A DNA stretch of 23,701 nt from an uncultured Bacilli bacterium (lineage in GTDB: Bacteria; Bacillota_I; Bacilli_A; RF39; UBA660). The position numbers and the translations under genes are program-made. The notes beneath the pieces are model-generated. The model saw nothing but the letters and a program-made list of their open reading frames with translations, searched no databases and was not told the origin of the DNA. The stretch is from positions 1 to 23,701 of the forward strand of contig CAKPMC010000015.1 of NCBI GenBank assembly GCA_934167875.1, given 5' to 3'. Every line of letters starts with the position of its first letter. The first letter of the stretch is position 1. Shown in pieces: positions 7,738-16,158 of this stretch.

Positions 7738-10285
7738 AGTAGACAAAAATAAAATTTCTCCAATGATGCTTCAATATTTAAATATTAAAGAAAAATATGA
7801 AGATACTATTATCTTTTTTAGACTTGGAGATTTTTATGAAATGTTTTTTGAGGATGCTATCACTGCTAGTCGTGAACTAGAACTAACATTAACAGGTAAA
7901 AATTGTGGCTTAGATGAAAGAGTTCCAATGTGTGGTATACCATTTCATGCCTATAAAAATTATCTAGATAAGTTAATAGAAAAAGGTTATAAGGTAGCAA
8001 TATGTGAGCAATTAACTGATCCTAAAGAAACTAAAGGTATGGTTGAAAGGGACGTTATACAAGTTGTAACTAGAGGAACCATTCTTGATGATAGTTTAAA
8101 TTCTAAAGATTATAATTATATAGGTAATATCTATGATTTTGAATACTGCTATGGCGTTAGTTTTATAGATGTTTCAACTGGCTATTCTTATGCCATAATA
8201 TTAGAACATGATCAAGATCAAGTTATTAAAGAAATATTAAATTATAATTTAAAAGAAGTTATAGTCAATGATAAAATAGATCGTACTATTATTTCTATTT
8301 TAAGGGAACAATATAATATTTTAGTAACTATTCAAGATAATGTTTATGATGGTAATGAATATGATTATATGCTTTCTGATATTAAAGACATTAGAATTAA
8401 TACAACAGTAAAACACTTACTTTATTATCTTGTAGAAACGAAGAAGGGTAATTTATCACATCTTCAAAAAGTAGAACTTGTAGATCATCATAAACATTTA
8501 CTATTTGATGTTCATACAAAAAAGAATTTGGAATTAGTAGAAACTATTCGTAATCAAGATCGTACCTACTCATTATTATGGCTATTAGATAAAACTAAAA
8601 CAGCTATGGGTAGTAGATGTTTAAAACAAAATATTGAAAATCCATTAACAGATTATAATGAAATAAATAGAAGATATAATATAATTGAAAAATTTTTAAC
8701 AGAGTTTATTCTAAAAGAAGAATTAAGAGAAGAACTTGATAAAGTTTATGATTTAGAAAGATTATCTAGTAGAATTAGCTATGGTAATAGTAATGCTCGT
8801 GATATGACACAATTAAAAAATTCTTTAATGGCTCTACCAAATATAAAGAAAATATTAGATGAAGTTCACTATGATAAAAATATTGAAACTTTAACAGATT
8901 TATATGATTTACTTGAAAAATCAATAAATCCAGATGGACCAATTGGTCTACATGAAGGTGGCTTAATAAAAGAAGGATATAATAGTGAATTAGATGAACT
9001 TAAAAGTATTAGGAAAAATAGTAAAGACTTTATTTTAAAAATAGAAAATGAAGAAAGAGAAAGAACTGGAATTAAAAATTTAAAGATTGGTTATAATAAA
9101 GTTTTTGGCTATTATATTGAAGTAAGTAAGGGTAATGTTAATCAGATTAAAGAAGAATATGGTTGGACTAGAAAACAAACTTTAACTACTGGTGAAAGAT
9201 ATATTACGCCACTTCTTAAAGAAAAAGAAGATATTATTCTTGGAGCTGAAGAAAAAATAATTAATCTAGAATTTAAATTATTTACAGACATTCGTGAAAT
9301 AGCAAAGTCTTATATTCCAAGAATTCAGGCTATATCTAAAACTTTAGCAGAAGTTGATATGCTTTTAGCTTTTGCGGTTGTTTCTGAAGAAAATAGTTAT
9401 GTTAAACCAACTTTGACTTTGGATAATGTTATTCAAATTAAAGATGGTAGACATCCTGTAGTTGAAAAAGTTAGTAAGGGCGAATATGTTTCTAATGATA
9501 TTATAATGGGAAAAGATACCAATATTTTATTAATAACTGGTCCTAATATGGCTGGTAAGAGTACTTATATGCGACAACTTGCTATTACTGTTATTATGGC
9601 CCAAATTGGTTGCTTTGTACCTTGTAAGAGTTGTATAATCCCTATATTTGATTCTATTTTTACACGAATTGGCGCTAGTGATGATTTAGTAAGTGGCGAA
9701 AGTACTTTTATGGTAGAAATGAAAGAAGCTAATACAGCTATTCAAAATGCTACTAAGAATAGTTTAATATTATTTGATGAATTAGGACGTGGTACAGCAA
9801 CTTATGATGGTATGAGTCTTGCTCAAGCAATATTAGAATATATTCATGATAAAATTGGTGCTAAAACTTTATTTTCAACCCATTATCATGAACTTACTAG
9901 TCTAGCTAATGAACTTCCACATCTAAGAAATGTACATGTTAGTGCAATTGAAGAAGACAAAAAAATAACTTTTTTACACAAAATAAAAAATGGTGCTGTT
10001 GATAAAAGTTATGGTATACATGTTGCTAGTCTTGCTCACTTACCAGATGAATTAATTAAAAGAGCTGATGAAATATTAGATGTTTATGAACACAAAAATG
10101 TAAAAAAACAAACTTTCACTCAGACTAGTTTATTTTTAGATACAGATGATACTACTAAGGATAAAGAAAATGAAAATCAAGCTATTATAGATAAATTAAA
10201 AGAAATAAAACCACTAGAGATGACACCAATGGAAGCTTTAAATTTATTATACGAGTTAAAAAATGAATTAGTTTCAAAAAAATAA
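7724..10285 (+). CDS. mutS: DNA mismatch repair protein MutS
   Basis: MutS recognises mismatches and small loops and, on ATP binding, recruits MutL. The 853-residue protein has the usual length. The mismatch-wedge motif F37-Y-E39 sits in LGDFYEMFFEDA, the connector and lever domains follow, and the C-terminal ATPase has Walker A GPNMAGKST (606-614) and Walker B with D685/E686 in LFDELGRGTATYDG, then STHYHEL. The start is ATG 7724 with a perfect AGGAGG at 7713-7718; a TTG at 7703 in frame would lie upstream of this RBS and is unlikely. mutL, commonly next in Firmicutes, does not follow; a terminator and nusB do. Confidence 0.98.
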   Translation: MKRSEVDKNKISPMMLQYLNIKEKYEDTIIFFRLGDFYEMFFEDAITASRELELTLTGKNCGLDERVPMCGIPFHAYKNYLDKLIEKGYKVAICEQLTDPKETKGMVERDVIQVVTRGTILDDSLNSKDYNYIGNIYDFEYCYGVSFIDVSTGYSYAIILEHDQDQVIKEILNYNLKEVIVNDKIDRTIISILREQYNILVTIQDNVYDGNEYDYMLSDIKDIRINTTVKHLLYYLVETKKGNLSHLQKVELVDHHKHLLFDVHTKKNLELVETIRNQDRTYSLLWLLDKTKTAMGSRCLKQNIENPLTDYNEINRRYNIIEKFLTEFILKEELREELDKVYDLERLSSRISYGNSNARDMTQLKNSLMALPNIKKILDEVHYDKNIETLTDLYDLLEKSINPDGPIGLHEGGLIKEGYNSELDELKSIRKNSKDFILKIENEERERTGIKNLKIGYNKVFGYYIEVSKGNVNQIKEEYGWTRKQTLTTGERYITPLLKEKEDIILGAEEKIINLEFKLFTDIREIAKSYIPRIQAISKTLAEVDMLLAFAVVSEENSYVKPTLTLDNVIQIKDGRHPVVEKVSKGEYVSNDIIMGKDTNILLITGPNMAGKSTYMRQLAITVIMAQIGCFVPCKSCIIPIFDSIFTRIGASDDLVSGESTFMVEMKEANTAIQNATKNSLILFDELGRGTATYDGMSLAQAILEYIHDKIGAKTLFSTHYHELTSLANELPHLRNVHVSAIEEDKKITFLHKIKNGAVDKSYGIHVASLAHLPDELIKRADEILDVYEHKNVKKQTFTQTSLFLDTDDTTKDKENENQAIIDKLKEIKPLEMTPMEALNLLYELKNELVSKK

Positions 10286-10289
10286 TTTG

Positions 10290-10315
10290 AAAGTCACATT
10301 TAAAGTGACTTTTTT
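10290..10315 (+). terminator. Intrinsic terminator of mutS
   Basis: AAAGTCAC (10290-10297) pairs perfectly with GTGACTTT (10305-10312) around a 7-base loop, followed by a T run. Confidence 0.85.
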
Positions 10316-10324
10316 CGTTGTTTA

Positions 10325-10333
10325 TGATAAACT
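10325..10333 (+). promoter_or_regulatory. Probable extended -10 promoter of nusB-xseA-xseB
   Basis: TGATAAACT gives a TGn-extended -10 (TAAACT, 10328-10333) placed between the mutS terminator and the nusB RBS GGTGAT. No clear -35 box is visible. Confidence 0.4.
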
Positions 10334-10352
10334 AAATTACAGGTGATGTGAA

Positions 10353-10751
10353 ATGAAAAATAGAAGTGAATTAAGAGAAATTATTATGAAAGTTTTATAT
10401 CAAATTTTTATACTTAGTGAATCTGGTATTGAGTTTGATGTAAATAAATTGATTAAGGAACAGTTAGAAGTAGAAAATGAATTTGTTAGTACTTCTATAG
10501 ATGAAATTATTAAAAACAAAAAAGATATATATGAACTTGCTAATAAATATTTAGATAGTTGGCCAATGGATCGTTTAAATAAGGTTGATCAAGCTATTTT
10601 AGCACTTGGTATTTATGAATTAAAATATACTGAGACACCTCCAGTTGTAGCTATTAATGAAGCAGTTGAACTATCTAAAAAATATAGTGATGAAAAAGTT
10701 ACTAAAATGATTAATGCTGTATTAGATGAAGTATATCATGAAGGTGAATAG
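10353..10751 (+). CDS. nusB: Transcription antitermination protein NusB
   Basis: NusB (132 aa, all helical) binds boxA RNA with S10 (NusE) and stabilises antitermination complexes on rRNA operons. Family features seen: the RNA-binding start SELREIIMKVLYQ, SWPMDRLNKVDQAILALGIYEL, and the C-terminal PPVVAINEAVELSKKYS motif followed by MINAVLDEV. GGTGAT precedes the ATG. It leads a three-gene operon with xseA 6 bases downstream, an arrangement (nusB near exonuclease VII genes) that is common in Firmicutes. Confidence 0.96.
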   Translation: MKNRSELREIIMKVLYQIFILSESGIEFDVNKLIKEQLEVENEFVSTSIDEIIKNKKDIYELANKYLDSWPMDRLNKVDQAILALGIYELKYTETPPVVAINEAVELSKKYSDEKVTKMINAVLDEVYHEGE

Positions 10752-10757
10752 TAATAT

Positions 10758-12023
10758 ATGGAAGATAAATATATTACAGTAGGTCAATTAAATAGATATT
10801 TAAAATATAAATTTGATCAAGATCCTAACTTGAATCAAGTTTTTTTAAAGGGTGAAATATCTAATTTTAAAGCTCATACTAGAGGACATTTATATTTTAC
10901 TATTAAAGATGAGACTTCACGTATTAATGCTGTTATGTTTTATTCACAAGCAAGTAAAATTAATTTTACTCCTGAAGATGGTATGAAAGTATTAGTTACT
11001 GGTAGAATAAGTGTATATGAAGCTACAGGTGGTTATCAAATATATGTTGATGATATGATTCAAGATGGCGTAGGTAATCTTTATATTGAATATGAAAAAT
11101 TAAAGAAAAAATTAGCTAGTGAAGGTTTATTTGATGCTAGTAAAAAGAAAAAAATACCTAAATTTCCAGAAACTATTGGTATTATAACAGCTCCAACAGG
11201 AGCAGCTATTAAAGATATATTATCAACTATTAAAAGAAGATGGCCTATCACAAAAACGATCCTATTTCCTAGTTTGGTGCAAGGCGCTAGCGCCGCTCCA
11301 GAAATTGTAAAACAAATTAAAAAAGCTCAAGAATATGATTTAGATGTTTTAATTGTAGGTAGAGGTGGCGGTAGCATTGAAGATTTATGGTGTTTCAATG
11401 ATGAAGAAGTAGCTCGAGCAATATATGAATGTAAAATACCGGTAATATCAGCTGTTGGGCATGAAATAGATTTTACTATAGCTGATTATGTTGCTGACTT
11501 ACGTGCTCCAACGCCGACAGGAGCAGCTGAAATGGCTGTAGCAAATCAAACTGACTTTTATAACTATATGAGACAAATAAATTTACGATTAAATAAATCA
11601 ATGCAAAACTATATAAAAAATAATCGTGAACGTTTAGATACATTAAAAAATAGTTATATACTAAAGAATCCTATATCAATGTACCAAATAAAGGAACAAA
11701 AATTTGATACATTATACGAAAAACTATGTTTAGTAATGAAAAACTTAATTCAAAATGAAAAAACATCCTTACAAAATAAAATTGATAAAATACCTATTTT
11801 GACTAAACATCTATTGGAACGCAATCAAAATCAATATGTGTCATTATTAAATAAATTAGAAATATTAAATCCATTACTTACTATTAAACGTGGTTATAGT
11901 ATAACTAAAAAAGAAGATAAGGTTATTACTAGTGTTAAAGATTTAAAAAAAGATGATATATTACAAATCCAATTACAGGATGGTTTTGTATTGGCTGATG
12001 TAGAAAAAATAATTAATAATTAG
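10758..12023 (+). CDS. xseA: Exodeoxyribonuclease VII large subunit
   Basis: XseA is the catalytic subunit of exonuclease VII, which degrades single-stranded DNA from both ends into oligonucleotides. The 421-residue protein has an N-terminal OB fold (about 5-100, with GEISNFKAHTRGHLYFTIKD), then the conserved catalytic core: IGIITAPTGAA, a GRGGGSIEDLWCFNDE motif, SAVGHEIDFTIAD and DLRAPTPTGAAE. A long coiled-coil region and a C-terminal segment ending in LKRGYSI-type sequence (TIKRGYSITKKE) follow, where XseB subunits dock. Its RBS (GAAGGTGA) overlaps the nusB stop. xseB starts 9 bases downstream. Confidence 0.96.
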   Translation: MEDKYITVGQLNRYLKYKFDQDPNLNQVFLKGEISNFKAHTRGHLYFTIKDETSRINAVMFYSQASKINFTPEDGMKVLVTGRISVYEATGGYQIYVDDMIQDGVGNLYIEYEKLKKKLASEGLFDASKKKKIPKFPETIGIITAPTGAAIKDILSTIKRRWPITKTILFPSLVQGASAAPEIVKQIKKAQEYDLDVLIVGRGGGSIEDLWCFNDEEVARAIYECKIPVISAVGHEIDFTIADYVADLRAPTPTGAAEMAVANQTDFYNYMRQINLRLNKSMQNYIKNNRERLDTLKNSYILKNPISMYQIKEQKFDTLYEKLCLVMKNLIQNEKTSLQNKIDKIPILTKHLLERNQNQYVSLLNKLEILNPLLTIKRGYSITKKEDKVITSVKDLKKDDILQIQLQDGFVLADVEKIINN

Positions 12024-12032
12024 GAGGACATT

Positions 12033-12260
12033 ATGGCAAAAGAAAAAGAGTGTACTTTTGAAGAAAATTTAGAAAAATTAGAGGTAATTGTTAAAAATCT
12101 TGAAAGTGGTAACATTCCATTAGATGATGCGATTGAGAACTTCAATGAAGCTATGAAATTAGCTAAATTATGTGATGATAAATTAAAAAATGCTGAAGAA
12201 AAAGTTAATAGTATTTTAAATAAAGATGGCAAATTAGAAGAATTTAACATTGAAGAATAA
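12033..12260 (+). CDS. xseB: Exodeoxyribonuclease VII small subunit
   Basis: This 75-residue helical protein binds in several copies to XseA to make active exonuclease VII. The family signature FEENLEKLEVIVKNLESG, then IPLDDAIENFNEAMKLAKLC, is clear, and the length is typical. A strong AGGAGG precedes the ATG, and the gene follows xseA directly. A terminator starts 4 bases after the stop. Confidence 0.96.
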   Translation: MAKEKECTFEENLEKLEVIVKNLESGNIPLDDAIENFNEAMKLAKLCDDKLKNAEEKVNSILNKDGKLEEFNIEE

Positions 12261-12264
12261 ATTT

Positions 12265-12290
12265 AAGTAAGTATGGTACTTACTTTTTTC
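12265..12290 (+). terminator. Intrinsic terminator of nusB-xseA-xseB
   Basis: AAGTAAGTA (12265-12273) pairs perfectly with TACTTACTT (12277-12285) around the loop TGG, followed by six T. Confidence 0.85.
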
Positions 12291-12304
12291 TTTTACCATA
12301 AATG

Positions 12305-12313
12305 TGGTACAAT
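12305..12313 (+). promoter_or_regulatory. Probable extended -10 promoter upstream of the GNAT_C gene
   Basis: TGGTACAAT (-10 TACAAT, 12308-12313) follows directly after the xseB terminator. A start near 12320 would give a leader of about 185 bases that contains the fold at 12323-12410. Confidence 0.4.
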
Positions 12314-12322
12314 AAAATTATA

Positions 12323-12410
12323 GAATGAAGGCGTATCATAATAGAATAATAATATATATTATGAAATACTGTTATCAAAATTGTATGAAAAAAGTATAAT
12401 ATGCCTATTC
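12323..12410 (+). ncRNA. Possible structured leader or small RNA
   Basis: AGGCGTAT (12329-12336) pairs with ATATGCCT (12399-12406, one G-U), extended by GAAT (12323-12326) with ATTC (12407-12410). The 62 bases enclosed can form an inner AT hairpin (AATATATATT). It sits in the longest gap of the host part (245 bp). I recognise no known riboswitch or RNA family and there is no terminator after it, so it may be a 5' leader. Evidence is from pairing only. Confidence 0.25.
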
Positions 12411-12505
12411 TTCAATTATTAATTTGTATTAACTGATATTATGTTTAAAAAATAAAACTGGTAATTTGAAAATTACTGTATTAAAAATGAAATAGGGTAG
12501 TGATT

Positions 12506-13357
12506 ATGATGAGAGAAAAAATAAAAGAATGTTTACAGTTTTACCAGATTACAGATAATTCTTATTTAGAAAAGTGTTATTTGTGTTATGATGAGTTGGT
12601 AACAAATCCTACTGTTTATGAAAAATTTATCTATTTATATGATGTCTTATATAATAATCCATTTGATAATTTACGAAAATTATGGAAAAAGAAGACTATA
12701 GATGAATTATTTGGCACTTATGTTAATCCTTTTACCACTAATCTTTTATTACTACTTGGTGCTACTGTTCATCAAGAAAACATGAAAAAAATAGGTTTTG
12801 AACAGCAACAAATAGATAAACATGTGTTTAGAGTCAGAGAATGTCTTTTAAAAGATATTTATGAAAGGGGATATTCTGGTATTCGAGTATCTCAATTATT
12901 ATGGGGAGTTTATTTTATTAATGTTAAATTAATAGAAATAGGTAGACTTCAATATGAATATGTAAATTATTCTGCTATCAAAATTCACATTCCAGCTGGT
13001 TCAAAATTGGATAATAATGAAGTTATATCATCTTTAAAAATTTCTTATAGAGAACTCAAAAAATATTTTTTAATAAATGACTTTAAATATTACTGTGATT
13101 CTTGGCTATTAAGCAGTGAAGTTCATTCGTTGTTGAACTCAAACTCTAATATTTATCAGTTTTATCAGTTATTTTGGGTTGAAGATGGAGAAAATTGTAT
13201 TTCTGATATTTTAAATTTTCTTTATCATAAGAATGAAATGGTTGATTATACTACTTTGCAAGAGAATACTTATCTTCAAAAAAAGATAAAACAGGAGCTT
13301 ATAAACGGTACTATTTTTCATTTGGGACTTGGTATTTTGAAAGATGATATCATTTAA
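12506..13357 (+). CDS. Acyltransferase-like protein with GNAT_C-type domain
   Basis: This soluble 283-residue protein has a C-terminal half that matches my memory of the GNAT-like C-terminal family found in 'acyltransferase domain-containing' proteins of Firmicutes: IEIGRLQYEYV, IKIHIPAGSKLDNNEVISSL, then a FKYYCDSWLLSSEVHSLLNSNSNIYQF-like stretch. The N-terminal half would be the matching N-acyltransferase N-domain. The substrate is unknown and acyl transfer is inferred from the family name only. I prefer ATG 12506 (or 12509), since AGGG at 12494-12497 is well spaced for it, over the GTG at 12500. It stands alone between terminator and spoIVB. Confidence 0.6.
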   Translation: MMREKIKECLQFYQITDNSYLEKCYLCYDELVTNPTVYEKFIYLYDVLYNNPFDNLRKLWKKKTIDELFGTYVNPFTTNLLLLLGATVHQENMKKIGFEQQQIDKHVFRVRECLLKDIYERGYSGIRVSQLLWGVYFINVKLIEIGRLQYEYVNYSAIKIHIPAGSKLDNNEVISSLKISYRELKKYFLINDFKYYCDSWLLSSEVHSLLNSNSNIYQFYQLFWVEDGENCISDILNFLYHKNEMVDYTTLQENTYLQKKIKQELINGTIFHLGLGILKDDII

Positions 13358-13378
13358 AAATCTTCCATTTTTTTCATG

Positions 13379-13407
13379 ATATATATTTTTTTAAATGTTA
13401 CATAATA
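13379..13407 (+). promoter_or_regulatory. Possible sigma-F/sigma-G type promoter of spoIVB
   Basis: CATAATA (13401-13407) fits the forespore -10 consensus CATNNTA, with ATATA (13379-13383) as a 4-of-5 match to GHATR at a 17-base spacing. In B. subtilis spoIVB is under sigma-G, so the placement makes sense; AT-rich DNA gives chance matches easily. Confidence 0.35.
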
Positions 13408-13441
13408 CTAATGTAGTCGATTTTTAAAAGGAGTTGATTCT

Positions 13442-14437
13442 ATGAATTTTAAAAAGAAACTACTAATTTTCTCTTTTCTTTTTTTAACTTTAACTCCATC
13501 TATAGTATTTGCTTATTCTGATAAAATTATACTTGGTGGAAATAATATTGGGATTAAAATTAATTCCAAAAATGTTATGGTAGTAGGTTTTTATAAGGTT
13601 GATAATACTTATATTGGCGAAGATGCAGGATTAAAAGTTGGTGATTTAATCACTAAAATAAATGATAGGGAAGTATCATCAATTGATGAAATGATTTCTA
13701 TAATCAATAATGATAAAGAGAAAGAAAAACTTGATATTACTTTTAAACGTAATAACAAGACTATGTCCACAGAACTAGAACTAAAAAAAGATAATAATGG
13801 GGTATATAAGACAGGACTTTATGTTAAAGACCAAATTAATGGTATTGGTACTCTAACATATATTGACCCTAATACTAAAGTCTTTGGTGCTTTGGGACAT
13901 GAAATTATTGAAAAAGCTACTATGTTAAAAGTTGAAATTAAAGATGGTACTATTTTTAGATCAGATGTAACAGGTGTTAATCCTAGTACTAAAGGATCAC
14001 CTGGTTCTAAAGAAGCTAAATTTTATAGTAATGAAGTCTACGGTACTATAAAAGATAACCATGAAAGTGGTATATATGGAATTTATTCTGATACTATTTC
14101 TAATGAAAATATTATCGAGGTTGAGGAACCAGAAAATGTTAAATTAGGTAGTGCTAAAATACGTACCGTTATTTCTGGCAGTACTTTAAAGGATTACGAT
14201 ATTGAAATTATTAATATTGATAAATCTAATACTACTAAAAATATATTATTTAAAATAACTGATAAAGAGTTGTTAGATCATACTGGTGGTGTAATTGCTG
14301 GTATGAGTGGAAGCCCTATTATTCAAAATGATAAAATAATCGGTGCTGTTACTCATGTAGTTGTTAACGAACCAGAAAAAGGTTATGGAATATTTATTAC
14401 TACCATGTTAAAAGAAGGAGATAAGCAGAATGATTAA
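13442..14437 (+). CDS. spoIVB: SpoIVB peptidase (S55 family)
   Basis: SpoIVB is secreted from the forespore into the intermembrane space, where it cleaves SpoIVFA and so triggers sigma-K processing. The 331-residue protein has a signal peptide or anchor (1-24, ending VFAYS), a PDZ domain (about 30-110, with AGLKVGDLITKIN), and the S55 domain: GIGTLTYIDP, catalytic H153 in GALGHEI, and catalytic Ser, probably S289, in GMSGSPIIQNDKIIGAVTH. It is shorter than the 425-residue B. subtilis protein. AGGAG lies 8 bases before the ATG. In many spore formers spo0A follows, but here unrelated small genes do. The stop codon lies within the terminator hairpin. Confidence 0.93.
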   Translation: MNFKKKLLIFSFLFLTLTPSIVFAYSDKIILGGNNIGIKINSKNVMVVGFYKVDNTYIGEDAGLKVGDLITKINDREVSSIDEMISIINNDKEKEKLDITFKRNNKTMSTELELKKDNNGVYKTGLYVKDQINGIGTLTYIDPNTKVFGALGHEIIEKATMLKVEIKDGTIFRSDVTGVNPSTKGSPGSKEAKFYSNEVYGTIKDNHESGIYGIYSDTISNENIIEVEEPENVKLGSAKIRTVISGSTLKDYDIEIINIDKSNTTKNILFKITDKELLDHTGGVIAGMSGSPIIQNDKIIGAVTHVVVNEPEKGYGIFITTMLKEGDKQND

Positions 14438-14453
14438 TATCATTTTGCTTTTT
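14423..14453 (+). terminator. Intrinsic terminator of spoIVB
   Basis: Bases 14423-14434 pair with 14439-14450 (12 pairs, one G-U, loop TAAT), followed by a short T run. The stop codon overlaps the hairpin loop. Confidence 0.75.
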
Positions 14454-14523
14454 GGTATATTATAAATAATTTAACTAATAATACTATTTTTTAAGATGAT
14501 AAGTTTACTTTTCTTTCTAATTA

Positions 14524-14532
14524 TGATATTAT
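14524..14532 (+). promoter_or_regulatory. Probable extended -10 promoter of the two small anchored-protein genes
   Basis: TGATATTAT (-10 TATTAT, 14527-14532, with a TGn extension) lies 24 bases before the ATG at 14557. TTTACT about 16 bases upstream could be a weak -35. Confidence 0.4.
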
Positions 14533-14556
14533 CTTTATTATAAGGAGTAGATAAAT

Positions 14557-14886
14557 ATGGATAATCAAGAAACAAAAACAGTAGAAATTAGTCAGACTGA
14601 AGTTATTTCAAATAAGCCTAAAAAAAAGAAAAAAGTTGGCAAAATTGTTTTTAACGTTATTACGACAATTTTATTTATAGTAATATTATTAGAAGCAGTT
14701 GTTGGTATTGTTAATATGAATCGTATTAGTAATGATCAAAAACCTGTTTGGTATTTAAATAAAAAAGTTACTGAAAGCGAATTAAAAACCGAAACTGAAT
14801 ATAATTTAGGTTTATATAAAATAGTTAAAACTGATACATCTAAAAAAACTACTGTAACATTAAAACCATTTTTTATAGGAGATTAA
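14557..14886 (+). CDS. Small single-pass membrane protein of unknown function
   Basis: The 109-residue protein has an acidic/polar cytoplasmic N-terminus, a lysine cluster (PKKKKKVGK, about 21-29), one membrane helix (about 31-52) and an extracytoplasmic tail of about 55 residues with a run of Thr/Lys. I recognise no family. AAGGAG precedes the ATG. It ends one base before the next gene, whose RBS lies inside its 3' end, so the pair is co-translated. The two proteins share topology and may form a complex. Confidence 0.7.
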   Translation: MDNQETKTVEISQTEVISNKPKKKKKVGKIVFNVITTILFIVILLEAVVGIVNMNRISNDQKPVWYLNKKVTESELKTETEYNLGLYKIVKTDTSKKTTVTLKPFFIGD

Positions 14887-14887
14887 T

Positions 14888-15283
14888 ATGAAGAATTTAA
14901 GTAAAAAAAATATAATCATTATTGCTATTAGTGCTGTTGTGGTTGCTACTATTATTATTGTTGCTATAATATTTGCAACATCAGGAAAAAAAGAGAAAAA
15001 AGAATCATTAGAAGAAGCTCTAAATAAATTAGGTAGTAGTTTTTATGAAAATTATTACTATACAGGTATGGAAGATAAACAAATATTAGCTAATTATACT
15101 GACTCAGGAGTAAATATAGATATGAATAGTCTTAATGTACTTGTACCAATTGATGAACATACTAAAAGTTTATTAGATAAAAATAAGTGTGACTATCAAA
15201 ATACTAAATTAGTTTTCTATCCTAATAGTCCTTATGGTAGTACTGATTATACAATAAAAGTTGAACTAGCTTGCGAAAAGTAG
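14888..15283 (+). CDS. Small N-terminally anchored extracytoplasmic protein of unknown function
   Basis: The 131-residue protein has one membrane helix (about 9-31), a charged linker (SGKKEKKESLEE) and an extracytoplasmic domain of about 85 residues with two Cys (in NKCDYQ and LACEK) that could form a disulphide. I recognise no family. AGGAG within the preceding gene is its RBS. The final codons form one arm of the terminator at 15256-15296. Confidence 0.7.
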   Translation: MKNLSKKNIIIIAISAVVVATIIIVAIIFATSGKKEKKESLEEALNKLGSSFYENYYYTGMEDKQILANYTDSGVNIDMNSLNVLVPIDEHTKSLLDKNKCDYQNTKLVFYPNSPYGSTDYTIKVELACEK

Positions 15284-15296
15284 TTCAACTTTTTTA
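15256..15296. terminator. Bidirectional intrinsic terminator between convergent genes
   Basis: Bases 15256-15268 (AAAAGTTGAACTA) pair perfectly with 15281-15293 over 13 bp; a T run follows on the plus strand and TTTT on the minus strand. It would serve the anchored-protein pair and the convergent 30-aa gene. Confidence 0.85.
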
Positions 15297-15298
15297 AT

Positions 15299-15391
15299 TT
15301 AAATAAATAACACTAATATACTTACAACAAATGATCCAAGCATTATTAATGCTAAGAATAAGGACATACCCTTTAATAATTTTTTATTCAT
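15299..15391 (-). CDS. 30-residue single-helix membrane peptide
   Basis: This short reading frame starts MNKKLLKGMSLFLAL and is one positively charged start plus one hydrophobic helix. The RBS GAGGTG is 7 bases before the ATG. It lies convergent to the preceding pair and divergent from spoIIM, and shares the terminator at 15256-15296. The good RBS, helix-like composition and terminator support a real gene; the small size leaves doubt. The function is unknown. Small regulatory membrane peptides and type I toxins look similar, but no antisense RNA is evident. Confidence 0.5.
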   Translation of the reverse strand: MNKKLLKGMSLFLALIMLGSFVVSILVLFI

Positions 15392-15490
15392 TAATTACAC
15401 CTCACATTAATTATAATAAAAATAATAATAAATGTAAAACATTTCAACATAATTTTAAAAAAAGTTAATATGATTAATTAGGTGATAATA

Positions 15491-16108
15491 ATGAATAAAA
15501 TAATAAAAAAAGCAAAAAATAATGTAATTAATCAAAAAAAGAAATATCTATTTTTAATTACTATTATGACTATTGGTATTATTAGTGGAATTATCTTTAT
15601 ATTTTTTATTTCTAAAGAGGACAAGTCTTTAGTTAAAAATGAACTTGATTTATTTTTTGATACTATTAAAGGTAATAAAGTAAATTACTTAAGTTCTTTT
15701 ATTAATTCTATTGGAAGTAGTTTACTTTATTTAATTATTATTTGGATACTTGGTATATCTATTATAGGTATTCCTGTTATTATATTTTTACTGTTTTTAA
15801 AGGGTTTTATCTTTGGGTTTAGTATTTCTAGTATGACAGTTAATTATGGCTTAAAAGGACTAATTTTAGGCTTTATAACCCAATTTCCACATAATATAAT
15901 TTTACTTATTACATTTTTATTATTAGGGTTCTATGCTATTAATTTTTCAATTCACTTATTTCAAGTATTATTTTTTAAAAAAGATTTAAATTTATCTTTA
16001 TATTTTAAGAGATATAATCAAATTAGTTTGATATGTTTTGGTAGTATTATAATATGCAGTATAATAGAAACATTTTTAATACCGTTTTTAGTTAAATTTT
16101 TCTTGTAA
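15491..16108 (+). CDS. spoIIM: Stage II sporulation protein M (SpoIIM)
   Basis: SpoIIM is a multi-pass membrane protein that, with SpoIID and SpoIIP, forms the septal peptidoglycan-remodelling machine driving engulfment during sporulation. The 205-residue protein has about five hydrophobic segments and family-like text: SSLLYLIIIWILGIS, IGIPVIIFLLFLKGFIFGF, then LKGLILGFITQFPHNII. The start is ATG 15491 with GGTGAT directly upstream; the in-frame GTG at 15482 is part of that RBS. Together with YlbJ and SpoIVB it indicates a sporulating lineage. Confidence 0.85.
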   Translation: MNKIIKKAKNNVINQKKKYLFLITIMTIGIISGIIFIFFISKEDKSLVKNELDLFFDTIKGNKVNYLSSFINSIGSSLLYLIIIWILGISIIGIPVIIFLLFLKGFIFGFSISSMTVNYGLKGLILGFITQFPHNIILLITFLLLGFYAINFSIHLFQVLFFKKDLNLSLYFKRYNQISLICFGSIIICSIIETFLIPFLVKFFL

Positions 16109-16158
16109 TGGAAGAAATTAAATTTTATAATATATATAGTTGAAATGGAGTAGGTAAT

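Noticed and set aside
12020..12250. Minus-strand frame of 76 codons over xseB.
   Set aside because: It is antisense to a clear xseB with AGGAGG and family signature.
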